Source: JANQLU01 sp964434955
GTDB taxonomy: Bacteria; Planctomycetota; Planctomycetia; Pirellulales; Pirellulaceae
Reading direction: 5' to 3'
Assembly (NCBI GenBank): GCA_964434955.1
Contig: CAYSXI010000131.1
Span: forward strand, 1 to 15,071
Length of the DNA: 15,071 nucleotides
Part shown: positions 6,695 through 13,620 of the stretch, piece after piece
Numbering within the stretch: position 1 is the first letter of the stretch
Layout of the letters: every line of letters begins with the position of its first letter
The notes under the pieces: model-generated
The model's database searches: none
Seen by the model: only the letters and a program-made list of their open reading frames with translations
Told to the model about the DNA's origin: nothing
Made by a program: the position numbers and the translations under genes

Positions 6695-7205
6695 TGCATC
6701 ATGCCCGATTAATGAATAAACGCTCAACTGCTTGTCGATGCGTTCCGGTGAGACAGGTCCTCAATCCGTTGAGGTGTTTCCGATAGGTCAATCGTAATCC
6801 TATGAAATAATCAACTGCAAGAAAATTCCATTCGCAATCGAAAAAATTTTTATTGCGCATTTACGTTCTTTTCGTGCAGTCACTTTCATCCAATAGGGAA
6901 GGCAAACTCGCGTTTTCGATTGAACCGATGTCGCTCATGGCGAGCGAACTGTCTTTCAGCGAACGTTCCCGTGCACGCCAAACATTTGTTTGCATTTCAC
7001 TGCCGAAATGTCAGCGGTCCGAAAAATTCGCTCCGCTGGTTCGGTGGTAGCGATTCGGCCCTAAGCCTATAATGATTTGCGGATTCGACGCTTCACGGGC
7101 GTCTTTCCAGCAGTACGGATTCGAAGGCGAACAAGGTTTCGAGAATAGATCCGGTCGCTTTCGAGTCATGCCATCCCAGGATTTGCATAGGCAAGAGTTG
7201 CGACC
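6695..7205. other. 511-bp region without a gene, with two dyads
   Basis: No convincing ORF is present. A perfect hairpin CCTCAA-TCCG-TTGAGG lies at 6759-6774, in the upstream region of the minus-strand gene at 6694. A second dyad (CGCAAT 6833-6838, ATTGCG 6852-6857) encloses an A6T5 run, the most AT-rich spot here. A third inverted repeat, TCGCTC/GAGCGA, is at 6931-6947. These may be operators or leader structures of the genes on both sides. Confidence 0.45.
7068..7073 (+). promoter_or_regulatory. Possible -10 box for the HNH gene
   Basis: A perfect TATAAT lies 132 bp before the start codon of the HNH gene. No good -35 box is found at 16-18 bp upstream, so this is a weak call. Confidence 0.3.
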
Positions 7206-7883
7206 ATGGTGATCAATCGAGGATCAGCGGCCGTTCTGAGTGGAAGTGTGCTGGTTCTCAATCGTTTTTACATGGCGGTTCACGTCGTATCCGTTCGCCG
7301 CGCGATGGTTTTGCTTTATCGCGACCACGCTGAAGTCATCGACGTCAATCAAGGACAGTATTTCAATTACGACTTTGAGTCTTGGCTTGAACTAAGCCAG
7401 TTCAAAACGGCGGAATTGGAGGAACGTCCTGATGATGAGGTTCTCGGTCTGGAAACCAGTGACGATTACGAGTGGATTCGCGCGCCCAGTTTTCAAATTC
7501 AAGTACCGCGAATCGTTCGACTCTATCGCTACGACAAAATTCCGAAGTTGACCTTGAGATTCAACCGCCGCAATCTATTTGCTCGCGATGGTAACCAATG
7601 TCAGTATTGCGCGAAAAACTATCCGCTCGCGCAATTGAGTTTTGATCACGTCGTGCCAAGGAGTCGTGGCGGCTCGACCACTTGGGAAAACGTCGTTTGT
7701 TGTTGCTTGCGTTGCAATAGCAAGAAGGGCGACCGCACGCCCGAAGAGGCAGGGTTCAAGTTGATTCGAAAACCAGGCAAGCCAAAACAAAACCCGCTTC
7801 TTTCGGTCAAACTTGACAATCCAAAGTATGAAGTCTGGCGAAGCTTTCTGGCCGGATCGTCGATGACCATGGAAGTCGTTTAG
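7206..7883 (+). CDS. HNH endonuclease-family protein
   Basis: The 225-residue protein has an N-terminal part with VLVLNR (15-20) and SVRRAMVLLYRDHAEV (29-44), typical of a widespread stand-alone HNH family in cyanobacteria, planctomycetes and deltaproteobacteria. The HNH domain follows at about 120-180: zinc pair CQYC (Cys132, Cys135), FDHVVPRSRGG with Asp147-His148, Asn162, the second pair at Cys167/Cys170, and Asn171. All the expected nuclease residues are present. The target is unknown: this family is usually not next to restriction or phage genes, and none are seen here. The ATG at 7206 is kept, because the conserved VLVLNR segment lies before the next methionine. Confidence 0.88.
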   Translation: MVINRGSAAVLSGSVLVLNRFYMAVHVVSVRRAMVLLYRDHAEVIDVNQGQYFNYDFESWLELSQFKTAELEERPDDEVLGLETSDDYEWIRAPSFQIQVPRIVRLYRYDKIPKLTLRFNRRNLFARDGNQCQYCAKNYPLAQLSFDHVVPRSRGGSTTWENVVCCCLRCNSKKGDRTPEEAGFKLIRKPGKPKQNPLLSVKLDNPKYEVWRSFLAGSSMTMEVV

Positions 7884-7930
7884 CTGTTTAGCGCTATCTT
7901 GCGGGATTCGTTCTGGACCGACTCGCGTCT

Positions 7931-7945
7931 CCTCGCTTTGCGAGG
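7931..7945 (+). terminator. Hairpin after the HNH gene, possible terminator
   Basis: CCTCGC-TTT-GCGAGG is a perfect six-base stem, 47 bp past the HNH stop codon. It has no T-tract, so termination there is uncertain. Confidence 0.35.
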
Positions 7946-8039
7946 CTCTCCCACAATTTCTCGCCGTGACTTTTTGCCAAGATTGGGACTTGTCGATCCC
8001 GCCTGGGAAAGTGGACAGGCTTGAGATGCAAAGCGCATC

Positions 8040-8065
8040 AAAAAAGGCCCTTCGCGAGGACCTTT
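8040..8065 (-). terminator. Rho-independent terminator for fdxA
   Basis: Read on the minus strand, a nine-position stem (8043-8051 with 8057-8065, one mismatch, five-base loop) ends in a run of six T (8045-8040). It lies about 125 bp after the fdxA stop. Confidence 0.65.
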
Positions 8066-8190
8066 GATATTTGGTTCAAGCCACTTCCCCGCGTATCGCC
8101 ACTGATGAAAGTTGGGCAGACGCTTCAATGACGGCGCCCAACTGGCCAGGTACTCACGCGTTCTGATTCAATCGTGAACCAACGATCAGC

Positions 8191-8469
8191 CTAACCATCC
8201 GTGAGTGGTGGCTTTCGCTCCGTGATGTTTTCGAGGTTAGGTGCCTTTTCGGCATTCAATTCGATGTACTCTTTGAATTCTTCAGGAACATCATCCTCAT
8301 GAAAGATTGCCTCAACGGGGCATTCAGGAACGCAGGCTTCGCAATCAATGCATTCGTCTGGATGAATATAAAGCATGGTCTCGCCTTCGTAGAAACATTC
8401 CACGGGGCAAACCACGACACAGTCTGTGTACCGACATCCGTCACAGGGTTTTGTTACGACATGTGTCAT
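8191..8469 (-). CDS. fdxA: 7Fe ferredoxin (3Fe-4S / 4Fe-4S), FdxA type
   Basis: The 92-residue protein is a low-potential electron carrier with two iron-sulphur clusters. Nine cysteines lie at 9, 12, 17, 21, 25, 40, 43, 46 and 50, in the arrangement of Azotobacter ferredoxin I: CDGCRYTDC, CPVECFYEG, then HPDECIDCEACVPECPVEAI. By that model Cys9, Cys17 and Cys50 hold the 3Fe-4S cluster and Cys21, 40, 43 and 46 the 4Fe-4S cluster. The acidic C-terminal tail (FKEYIELNAEKA, NITERK) is also shared but is shorter than in the 106-residue Azotobacter protein. The gene has its own promoter (8575-8603) and terminator, so it is monocistronic. The redox partner is not apparent from the neighbours. Confidence 0.93.
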   Translation of the reverse strand: MTHVVTKPCDGCRYTDCVVVCPVECFYEGETMLYIHPDECIDCEACVPECPVEAIFHEDDVPEEFKEYIELNAEKAPNLENITERKPPLTDG

Positions 8470-8574
8470 TGAATCACTCTTCTTTTTCTTGGGATAACGA
8501 GGAAGCAGTTATTTTGCCGCAAAAACGGATCCGAATAATCAATCCTGCCCGTTTATCGAGATTTCTGATGAAAG

Positions 8575-8603
8575 ATCGTACGACCGCGCAACTTTGGTGT
8601 CAA
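8575..8603 (-). promoter_or_regulatory. Strong sigma-70-type promoter for fdxA
   Basis: On the minus strand a perfect TTGACA (8598-8603) is followed after 17 bp by TACGAT (8575-8580, four of six). This is the best -35 box I found in the window. The predicted leader is about 100 bases long and contains a GAAGAG site 8 bases before the fdxA ATG. Confidence 0.65.
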
Positions 8604-8632
8604 GTTTTATAAGGGTCATCGGCAAATTACCG

Positions 8633-8660
8633 TTCAAAATTGAGTGGGTCATTTTATAAT
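8633..8660 (+). promoter_or_regulatory. Promoter for the sigma-region-2-like gene
   Basis: TTCAAA (8633-8638) and a perfect TATAAT (8655-8660) are spaced by 16 bp. The start codon at 8707 is about 40 bases past the predicted start of transcription. It is divergent from the fdxA promoter, and the two -35 boxes are about 30 bp apart. Confidence 0.5.
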
Positions 8661-8706
8661 AAGGGCAGCCGACGCGTTCTTTATCACCCCTTTGCGTGAG
8701 TCTTCG

Positions 8707-9048
8707 ATGCCTTTGACTCAATCTGACCGCCAACTTCTTGTTCGCTGCATCGAAGGCCAGCCTTTTGCCTGGCATACATTTGTTGACAGATTTATCGGGC
8801 TGATGATGCTGGTCGTTGACCAGACCGCCAAAACGCGAAGCGTTGAACTCAATGAAAAGAATCGTGAGGAGTTGGCTGCCGAAATCTTCACCGAAATCAT
8901 GCGCGACGATTTTCAGTTGCTTCGGGATTTTGAAAGCGACTGTTCTCTGGACGCCTATTTGACGGTGATTGCCCGTCGGATTGTGGCCAATTCAATGGAC
9001 CAACGATTACAGGGAAGCGATTCGTCGGCCGAGATGCGCTGGAATTGA
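8707..9048 (+). CDS. Stand-alone sigma-70 region 2-like protein
   Basis: The 113-residue protein matches the region 2 pattern of ECF-type sigma factors: LLVRCIEGQPFAWHTFVDRF (10-29), an acidic core REELAAEIFTEIMRDDF (53-69), then SLDAYLTVIARRIVAN (80-95). The last segment corresponds to regions 2.3-2.4, which melt and read the -10 element. A normal ECF factor is 160-200 residues long and carries region 4 for the -35 element. Here the frame stops soon after region 2, and the convergent gene leaves no room for region 4. It could be a reduced sigma factor, a decoy that binds RNA polymerase, or a partner of a separate region-4 protein. The ATG at 8707 is chosen over an in-frame GTG or similar start at 8644, which would precede the transcription start. 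Confidence 0.75.
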   Translation: MPLTQSDRQLLVRCIEGQPFAWHTFVDRFIGLMMLVVDQTAKTRSVELNEKNREELAAEIFTEIMRDDFQLLRDFESDCSLDAYLTVIARRIVANSMDQRLQGSDSSAEMRWN

Positions 9049-9133
9049 TATTGGTCCTTTGGCGGGTTTCTACCAGTTCGAAATGATGCTTAACTCGAAG
9101 CCTTGCTGATTCCATCGGGAGAAGGCAAAAAGC

Positions 9134-10072
9134 CTACCGATATTGATAGCCTCGGGGTGGCATCGCGGCTCGCTCGCCGTTTCCGTTCGCTTCGATATTT
9201 GACGGAGCCTGGGTCGCCACCGGGACTCGGGATATGTCCAGAATTCGAACATCGGCCGGTTGAGGCATTTTCCAAAGTAAATCCGGATCACCCCAAATCT
9301 GGTTGATCCGGTATCCGTTTCGGGATGCCGCGATCGTCAGCTTGATCTGTTTTCCGGTGGGGTCCAAAAAGAAAATGTCGACATGACGGGGGATCTTTAC
9401 GTTTGTTTCCGGATCATACTGAAACTTCGTCGAATTGGCGTAGGCGATCATCTGATTCTGTGCGTCGTAAAGTGCCATCTGCTCGATGACTCCCGTTTTC
9501 TGATTCACTAACACCGTCCGGGTAATCGCCCCCTTGGGTGAGTTCAAAGTGGAACGCACTTCATAACGTCCTTTGTTGGGAAATGGACCTTGGTGCTGAT
9601 CCGCCGGATCGAAGGTTACCAGCCCCAGCGCTTCGACGATCCACTTTGGTTGAATCGGCAAGGTCTTGGCCGCATCGCTCCGCGCGAATTCTTCGTGATT
9701 GGCGTAAAGCAGCATCGGTTCCATTCCGGCTCCAGAAGCCTTGCTCCAAACCCAGAACACGTCGTCGTTGCTTCCAATGTCCACGCCCAGTTCGGAAATG
9801 CCCAAAACCCCGGCCTGGATCCGTAGGTTCCGCGGCTGTTCCAATGCGAGGTTCCCCTTCAGATTCGGCAAGCCGTCCATCGAGACGGTGACGTTGCCTT
9901 CGATCTGTTTCGCCCGTTTTGTATTCTCGTTGATCGAGCCCGTGATCTGCTCAAGGGTCGGGGTCGCCGAAAAAACTTGCGGCAACTCTTGCTTGGGTGC
10001 AAAGAAATGGCAACCAGAAGCCATGACAAACACCGGAATCAGTGCCAGTTGTGCAATTCGAAGTTGAGTCAA
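9134..10072 (-). CDS. Putative lipoprotein with a LolA/LolB-like fold
   Basis: Read from a TTG at 10072, the protein has 312 residues and a short lipoprotein signal with the lipobox MASGC (lipidated Cys21). A strong AAGGA site (10080-10084) lies 7 bases before this TTG. In-frame ATGs at 10114 and 10123 have poorer sites, overlap the upstream gene and would give an unusually long signal. The mature part has an acyl-carrier-like beta pattern: IEGNVTVSM, LKGNLALEQPRNLRI, then VDIGSNDDVFWVWSK, as in LolA/LolB-like proteins. The last 60 residues look disordered and end in Gly, Pro and Arg. It is the last gene of the kinase cluster. The lipoprotein call is good; the lipid-carrier idea is inference. 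Confidence 0.78.
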   Translation of the reverse strand: MTQLRIAQLALIPVFVMASGCHFFAPKQELPQVFSATPTLEQITGSINENTKRAKQIEGNVTVSMDGLPNLKGNLALEQPRNLRIQAGVLGISELGVDIGSNDDVFWVWSKASGAGMEPMLLYANHEEFARSDAAKTLPIQPKWIVEALGLVTFDPADQHQGPFPNKGRYEVRSTLNSPKGAITRTVLVNQKTGVIEQMALYDAQNQMIAYANSTKFQYDPETNVKIPRHVDIFFLDPTGKQIKLTIAASRNGYRINQIWGDPDLLWKMPQPADVRILDISRVPVATQAPSNIEANGNGERAAMPPRGYQYR

Positions 10073-10079
10073 TTTCTCG

Positions 10080-10084
10080 TCCTT
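10080..10084 (-). promoter_or_regulatory. Ribosome binding site favouring the TTG start at 10072
   Basis: AAGGA on the minus strand, spaced 7 bases from the TTG. This decides the start of the lipoprotein gene. Confidence 0.5.
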
Positions 10085-10097
10085 GAGTTGTTTGCCA

Positions 10098-10610
10098 TTA
10101 AGCGGCTTCGCCATCGCCTTCATTTGCGATGACGCGATTTGTGAACAGGTGCTCACCCAACTCCTGTTGGATTTGCTCGGCGCGTTCGGCCGTCAATGCG
10201 ATCACCTGAATTTCAATAGGTTGTTCATGTCGCGAGGAAATCAAACGCAATTTGTCTCGTTCACCGGGACCATCGTCCAGTTTCATCAACCGCTTGCGGA
10301 CCATTAGTAGCGCCAAAACATAGAGGGTAGCCGGGGCCTTCTGTTCTTCATGAATCTTGTCAAAGTAGGCGAGGATTACGTCGTTCGGCGCCCAGTAAAC
10401 TTTGCCGTCTGCCAGGTCGGGAATTTTGGATCGCCACCAGCCAACGCAGTCTTCGGGTGGCCCTTCCCAGGCCTCCATCGAATAGTCAAGCCGCTCCATC
10501 TCGCAATCGTCGTTCAGGATGAGTACCGAGATGTATTCATCTCCGGGCCCGATCTCGCGATCGCTTCCCGCGCATTTTTTGCTACATCCTTTGAAATCAA
10601 ACTCGGCCAT
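10098..10610 (-). CDS. Conserved planctomycete-type protein of unknown function
   Basis: From the ATG at 10610 the protein has 171 residues and begins with AEFDFKGCSKKCAGSDREIG, whose cysteine pair (C-x3-C) near the N-terminus may bind metal. It continues with PGDEYISVLI, MEAWEGPPEDCVGWWRSKIP and APNDVILAYFD. From memory this layout is conserved in planctomycetes, but I know no function for it. No signal peptide or membrane helix is evident. The same frame stays open to an ATG at 10733, but the extra 41 residues do not look conserved and have no good ribosome site. It lies between the kinase (147 bp upstream) and the lipoprotein (25 bp downstream), probably in one operon. Confidence 0.75.
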   Translation of the reverse strand: MAEFDFKGCSKKCAGSDREIGPGDEYISVLILNDDCEMERLDYSMEAWEGPPEDCVGWWRSKIPDLADGKVYWAPNDVILAYFDKIHEEQKAPATLYVLALLMVRKRLMKLDDGPGERDKLRLISSRHEQPIEIQVIALTAERAEQIQQELGEHLFTNRVIANEGDGEAA

Positions 10611-10757
10611 CGTCATCCACAAATTGGCGCAGATTCCTGCACAGAAAAACTGGGCGAGATTATCAAAGTCGCGTTCGCATGGCAAATCAGATTGTTGCGA
10701 TGCTAGCGGAGGAATGATCCCGGCGGCTGCCATCCGGCAACGATGCCATTTTCGGGC

Positions 10758-12311
10758 CTACGGATAGGGTCGGATCGTTCTCCGTCCGCCCATATTGGAG
10801 AAGTTCTGTTCGATAACGCGTAGCTCCTGGTCATCCAACTCGTTCTTGAGGGAGGTGATTTGCGCGGTCAAATTGCTCGCGCTGTCGACATCGCCCCGTC
10901 GATCGTAAACGATCTTCTGTCCCATCAAGCCGACCAATCGAAATCGCGTTTCCGTATTCGGCATCGATTCCAATTCTTTGTAGACGTCCATTGCTTCCAG
11001 ACGCTTGTCCTCGCGAAGATAAAACTCGCCCATACGTTCTTTGGCGAATCCGCTGTACAAAAGATTTCGCGCCGAGGCTTCAGCGGGAAAATAATTGATC
11101 ACGCTTCGATAAGCTTCGATCGTGTCCAACTGAAATGCGTATCGGTATTGTTCTTGAACCGTCTCTTTTTTCTCAACCAAAAACGTGCTCGGCTTTCGAT
11201 CGAAAAGCCCCGTCGCCGGTTGCAAGTTGGCAATCCAACCTCCCCCGACCAAAGCCAGGACAAAAGCCAAGACAATGCTTGCCCAAAACGATGGTTGCTT
11301 CCAAAGCGGAGTCAGGTGGCCCAACATCACCGTTTCAAGCTGGCGCGTGATCGCATGACGAGACTGTTCAACGGTTCTCGCTTCCGACTTGGGACCGACA
11401 TCGTTTTCGGCCAATTGCTCGACCAAGCGGTCCCAGTCTTCATAATCGATATCGAGTTTACGAATATCCTTGAGAAGCTCGGTCGCCGACTGAAAGCGGT
11501 CGCTCGGTTTTTTGGCGATCATTTTTCCGATGATCGTTGCCAACTCGGCTGGAATATCCGGACGCAACGACTGAATGGGCTCCGCTTCGTGTTTGACGTG
11601 TTGGACCGCAATCGCGAGAGCATTTTCGCCATCAAATGGTGGTTGCCCAGCCAGCATGTGATAACAAGTGACACCGAGCGAATAGATGTCGCTTCGTGGA
11701 TCGACTTTGTGGCCTTCGACCTGCTCGGGACTCATGTAGAGTGGCGTCCCCATGGTGATGCCGATTTGAGTCAGGTCCTTCTTCATGCTTTCGTTGTTGA
11801 CCCGAGCCAAACCGAAGTCCGTTACTTTGACTTCGCCATTGGGGGCCAGCATGATATTCTCGGGTTTGATATCCCGGTGAATGATTCCCTGGTCGCTGGC
11901 TTTTTGCAGGGCTGAAGCAACCTGCCGCAGAACACTTACCGCCATAATTGGTTCGACGGCACCAAAACGATTCAGGTACTGTTTCAGGTTCTGGCCGCGA
12001 ACGTATTCCTGGGCAATGAAGTGAACTTTGTCGATCTTGCCGACTTCATAGATCTGGACAATGTTGGCTTGAACCAGGGCAGCCGCCGCGCGAGCTTCGT
12101 TTTGAAATCTTTGAACGTACTGTTGATCCTGGGCCAGATCGGGCTTGAGTACTTTCAACGCCACCTGCCGGTCCAACGATTTTTGGTCGGCAAGATAAAC
12201 GTCTGCCATTCCGCCACGTCCCAAACGGCGGATCAGGACATAGTCGCCAAGCGTTCGACCGGTCAGGTCGACCGTGACGCTGGATCGCGGTTGGGTTGGA
12301 TGATCATTCAT
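10758..12311 (-). CDS. Transmembrane Ser/Thr protein kinase (PknB-like) with a C-terminal extracytoplasmic domain
   Basis: The 517-residue protein has a complete kinase domain (about 23-290): glycine loop GRGGMADV (31-38), Lys53 in ALKVLK, Glu72, catalytic HRDIKPEN (145-152, Asp147), DFG (165-167), and SPEQ (194-197). All the key residues for phosphotransfer are present. After a linker comes one membrane helix (about 342-363), then about 150 residues outside with helical repeats resembling TPRs (about 385-500). It resembles PknB-type receptors but has no PASTA repeats. The ATG at 12311 is preferred over a TTG at 12356, which would overlap the predicted -10 box. The signal it senses is unknown. 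The two genes behind it on the same strand are candidate partners or targets. Confidence 0.93.
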   Translation of the reverse strand: MNDHPTQPRSSVTVDLTGRTLGDYVLIRRLGRGGMADVYLADQKSLDRQVALKVLKPDLAQDQQYVQRFQNEARAAAALVQANIVQIYEVGKIDKVHFIAQEYVRGQNLKQYLNRFGAVEPIMAVSVLRQVASALQKASDQGIIHRDIKPENIMLAPNGEVKVTDFGLARVNNESMKKDLTQIGITMGTPLYMSPEQVEGHKVDPRSDIYSLGVTCYHMLAGQPPFDGENALAIAVQHVKHEAEPIQSLRPDIPAELATIIGKMIAKKPSDRFQSATELLKDIRKLDIDYEDWDRLVEQLAENDVGPKSEARTVEQSRHAITRQLETVMLGHLTPLWKQPSFWASIVLAFVLALVGGGWIANLQPATGLFDRKPSTFLVEKKETVQEQYRYAFQLDTIEAYRSVINYFPAEASARNLLYSGFAKERMGEFYLREDKRLEAMDVYKELESMPNTETRFRLVGLMGQKIVYDRRGDVDSASNLTAQITSLKNELDDQELRVIEQNFSNMGGRRTIRPYP

Positions 12312-12358
12312 TGATTCGGGCGGCGAAATCTTGTCGGCGGACCTTCGGCCAGTCAAAT

Positions 12359-12364
12359 ATTATA
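12359..12364 (-). promoter_or_regulatory. -10 box for the kinase cluster
   Basis: A perfect TATAAT on the minus strand lies 47 bp before the kinase ATG, in the 103-bp gap behind the small ORF. The -35 region is poor (GAAACA at 18 bp spacing), so the promoter may need an activator or another sigma factor. Confidence 0.4.
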
Positions 12365-12414
12365 CGTTTGATTTCGAAATTCTGTTTCAGCCTCGACGAG
12401 TCGAACCGGTGAAA

Positions 12415-12594
12415 TTACACAGAACTGGCTTTTTTCGTCTCTGTTTTGGGGGTTTCTACGATTGTTTCGCGCATGCTGGCATTGCGTTCGATCATTGGTT
12501 TCTCGAATACTTTTTTCCTACATCCAGTACACTTTGTGACCCTTTTGATTTCGTCCGGGTTCCCCGGAATGCAAAGTTGAACTGAATCCTTCAT
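12415..12594 (-). CDS. Possible small protein with a CxxC pair
   Basis: A 59-residue ORF starts at an ATG 7 bases after GAGAG. It encodes VQLCIPGNPDEIKR followed by CTGCRKKVFEKP, so three cysteines at the N-terminal end could bind a metal ion. The last third is charged and rich in Thr, Glu and Lys. The same frame is open to 12663, but that would overlap the divergent gene starting at 12645. Its placement in an otherwise empty 333-bp gap and the good ribosome site support it. Its short length and lack of a known family argue for caution. Confidence 0.45.
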   Translation of the reverse strand: MKDSVQLCIPGNPDEIKRVTKCTGCRKKVFEKPMIERNASMRETIVETPKTETKKASSV

Positions 12595-12644
12595 AATAGT
12601 TCTCTCTAAAACGACCCAGTCATCCTTGTGAATATTCGCTTGCA

Positions 12645-13574
12645 ATGAAAAAAAACGCCTCAAATACCAATCGACGGGATTTTATCCGCAACGCTGCCTT
12701 GATTACCGGATCAGTTTCACTTGGTCTAACAGCGACTCAGAATCAAACTTCTGCCCAACAGGAAAATGCAACCGAGGCCAAACCTTCGGATCCACGACCC
12801 ACGGTTTATTCGGCGAATAAGGGCGGCGGGTTTGGAAACACCAAAGAGGAAATGGTCAAAAACTTGAAGCGCTTCAAGGCAATTGGATATGACGGCATGG
12901 AGTCCGTCAGCCCTGGAATCAAAGACACGCGCGCCCTTCGCGAAGCTTCGGAAGAAGTCGAGTTTCCAATTCACGGGGTGGTCGACATGGTTCACTGGCA
13001 AAAAAGGCTCTCCTCACCCGATGAAAAAACCCGTGACGTTGGACGAGCGGCCCTCGAGCAGGCGATCAAGGATTCGAAGGCAATCGGCGGTTCCAGCGTA
13101 TTGCTGGTCCCCGGGCGAGTCGCTGGCAAGGATGAAAATCACGATCATGTTTGGAAACGGTCGATTGTGGAAATCAGAAAGGTCCTTCCGCTTGCCAGTC
13201 GCCTCGGCATTCACGTTTTGATCGAGAACGTCTGGAATGGCTTCTGTGAATCACCCGATCAGATGCGTGACTACATTGATGAAATCGGAAGCCCTTGGGT
13301 CGGCGCTTATTTTGATATCGGCAATTGCCGTCGCTTTGGTCCCGCGGAAGACTGGGTTCGAACCCTGGGCAAACGGATCGTCAAACTGGATGTCAAAGAC
13401 TGGGGCAAAGTGGTTAAGAATCGAAAAACGTTTTGCCGACTGGGTGAGGGCGATGTCAATTGGCCGGAAGTCCGAAAGGCGTTGGTCGAAATCGGATTCT
13501 CCGGTTGGGCGACTCGGGAAGGTGGCGATAAGTCACACGAAGACACGAAGAAGCTGATCGATGAGTTGCTCTAA
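12645..13574 (+). CDS. Tat-exported sugar phosphate isomerase/epimerase-family protein (TIM barrel)
   Basis: The 309-residue protein begins with a twin-arginine signal (NRRDFIRNAALITG, 9-22), so it should be exported folded. The rest has the xylose isomerase-like TIM-barrel pattern: GYDGMES (81-87), HGVVDMVHW (110-118), LIENVWNGF with Glu194, GAYFDIGN with Asp224, VKLDVKDW (247-253), LGEGDVNW and ATREGG with Glu292. Glu194, Asp224 and Glu292 are the expected metal ligands. The usual histidine of the (H)VKD motif is Asp249 here. Family members isomerise or epimerise sugars and sugar acids such as hydroxypyruvate, xylulose or inosose. Planctomycetes have many exported copies, probably for polysaccharide use, and the substrate is not predictable here. 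Confidence 0.87.
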   Translation: MKKNASNTNRRDFIRNAALITGSVSLGLTATQNQTSAQQENATEAKPSDPRPTVYSANKGGGFGNTKEEMVKNLKRFKAIGYDGMESVSPGIKDTRALREASEEVEFPIHGVVDMVHWQKRLSSPDEKTRDVGRAALEQAIKDSKAIGGSSVLLVPGRVAGKDENHDHVWKRSIVEIRKVLPLASRLGIHVLIENVWNGFCESPDQMRDYIDEIGSPWVGAYFDIGNCRRFGPAEDWVRTLGKRIVKLDVKDWGKVVKNRKTFCRLGEGDVNWPEVRKALVEIGFSGWATREGGDKSHEDTKKLIDELL

Positions 13575-13608
13575 CTGCCGTGACCTGCGACGTTTCGCGT
13601 GATCAATC

Positions 13609-13614
13609 AAGGAG
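13609..13614 (+). promoter_or_regulatory. Strong Shine-Dalgarno site before the TTG start at 13621
   Basis: AAGGAG is spaced 6 bases from the TTG. It is the best ribosome binding site in the window and fixes the start of the following gene. Confidence 0.65.
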
Positions 13615-13620
13615 TTTCGC

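Larger units (their letters stand above)
7884..8190. other. 307-bp region between the HNH gene and fdxA
   Basis: This region lies between convergent genes and holds two hairpins, listed separately. An 82-codon minus-strand frame runs through it, but it would read across the fdxA terminator and shows no protein-like pattern. Nothing else was seen. Confidence 0.5.

Noticed and set aside
6853..7050. 65-codon plus-strand ORF in the 6695-7205 gap
   Set aside because: It starts at TTG inside a dyad with no ribosome site, and the protein is rich in Ser and Arg without any domain pattern.
7021..7120. Possible tRNA suggested by GGTTCG-like strings
   Set aside because: No cloverleaf with acceptor and anticodon stems can be formed around them.
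7206..7883. HNH gene as part of a defence island or prophage
   Set aside because: No methyltransferase, helicase, integrase or phage gene is nearby, and this HNH family is usually a stand-alone chromosomal gene.
7880..8128. 82-codon minus-strand ORF between the HNH gene and fdxA
   Set aside because: It overlaps the end of the HNH gene, reads through the fdxA terminator and a hairpin, and its protein has no recognisable pattern.
8707..9048. Sigma-like gene as a frameshifted full ECF factor
   Set aside because: Only 85 bp separate its stop from the convergent gene, and no frame there encodes a region 4 helix-turn-helix, so a simple frameshift does not explain its length.
10860..11915. 351-codon plus-strand ORF opposite the kinase
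   Set aside because: It is antisense to a kinase with all catalytic motifs. Long antisense frames are common in coding DNA of this composition.
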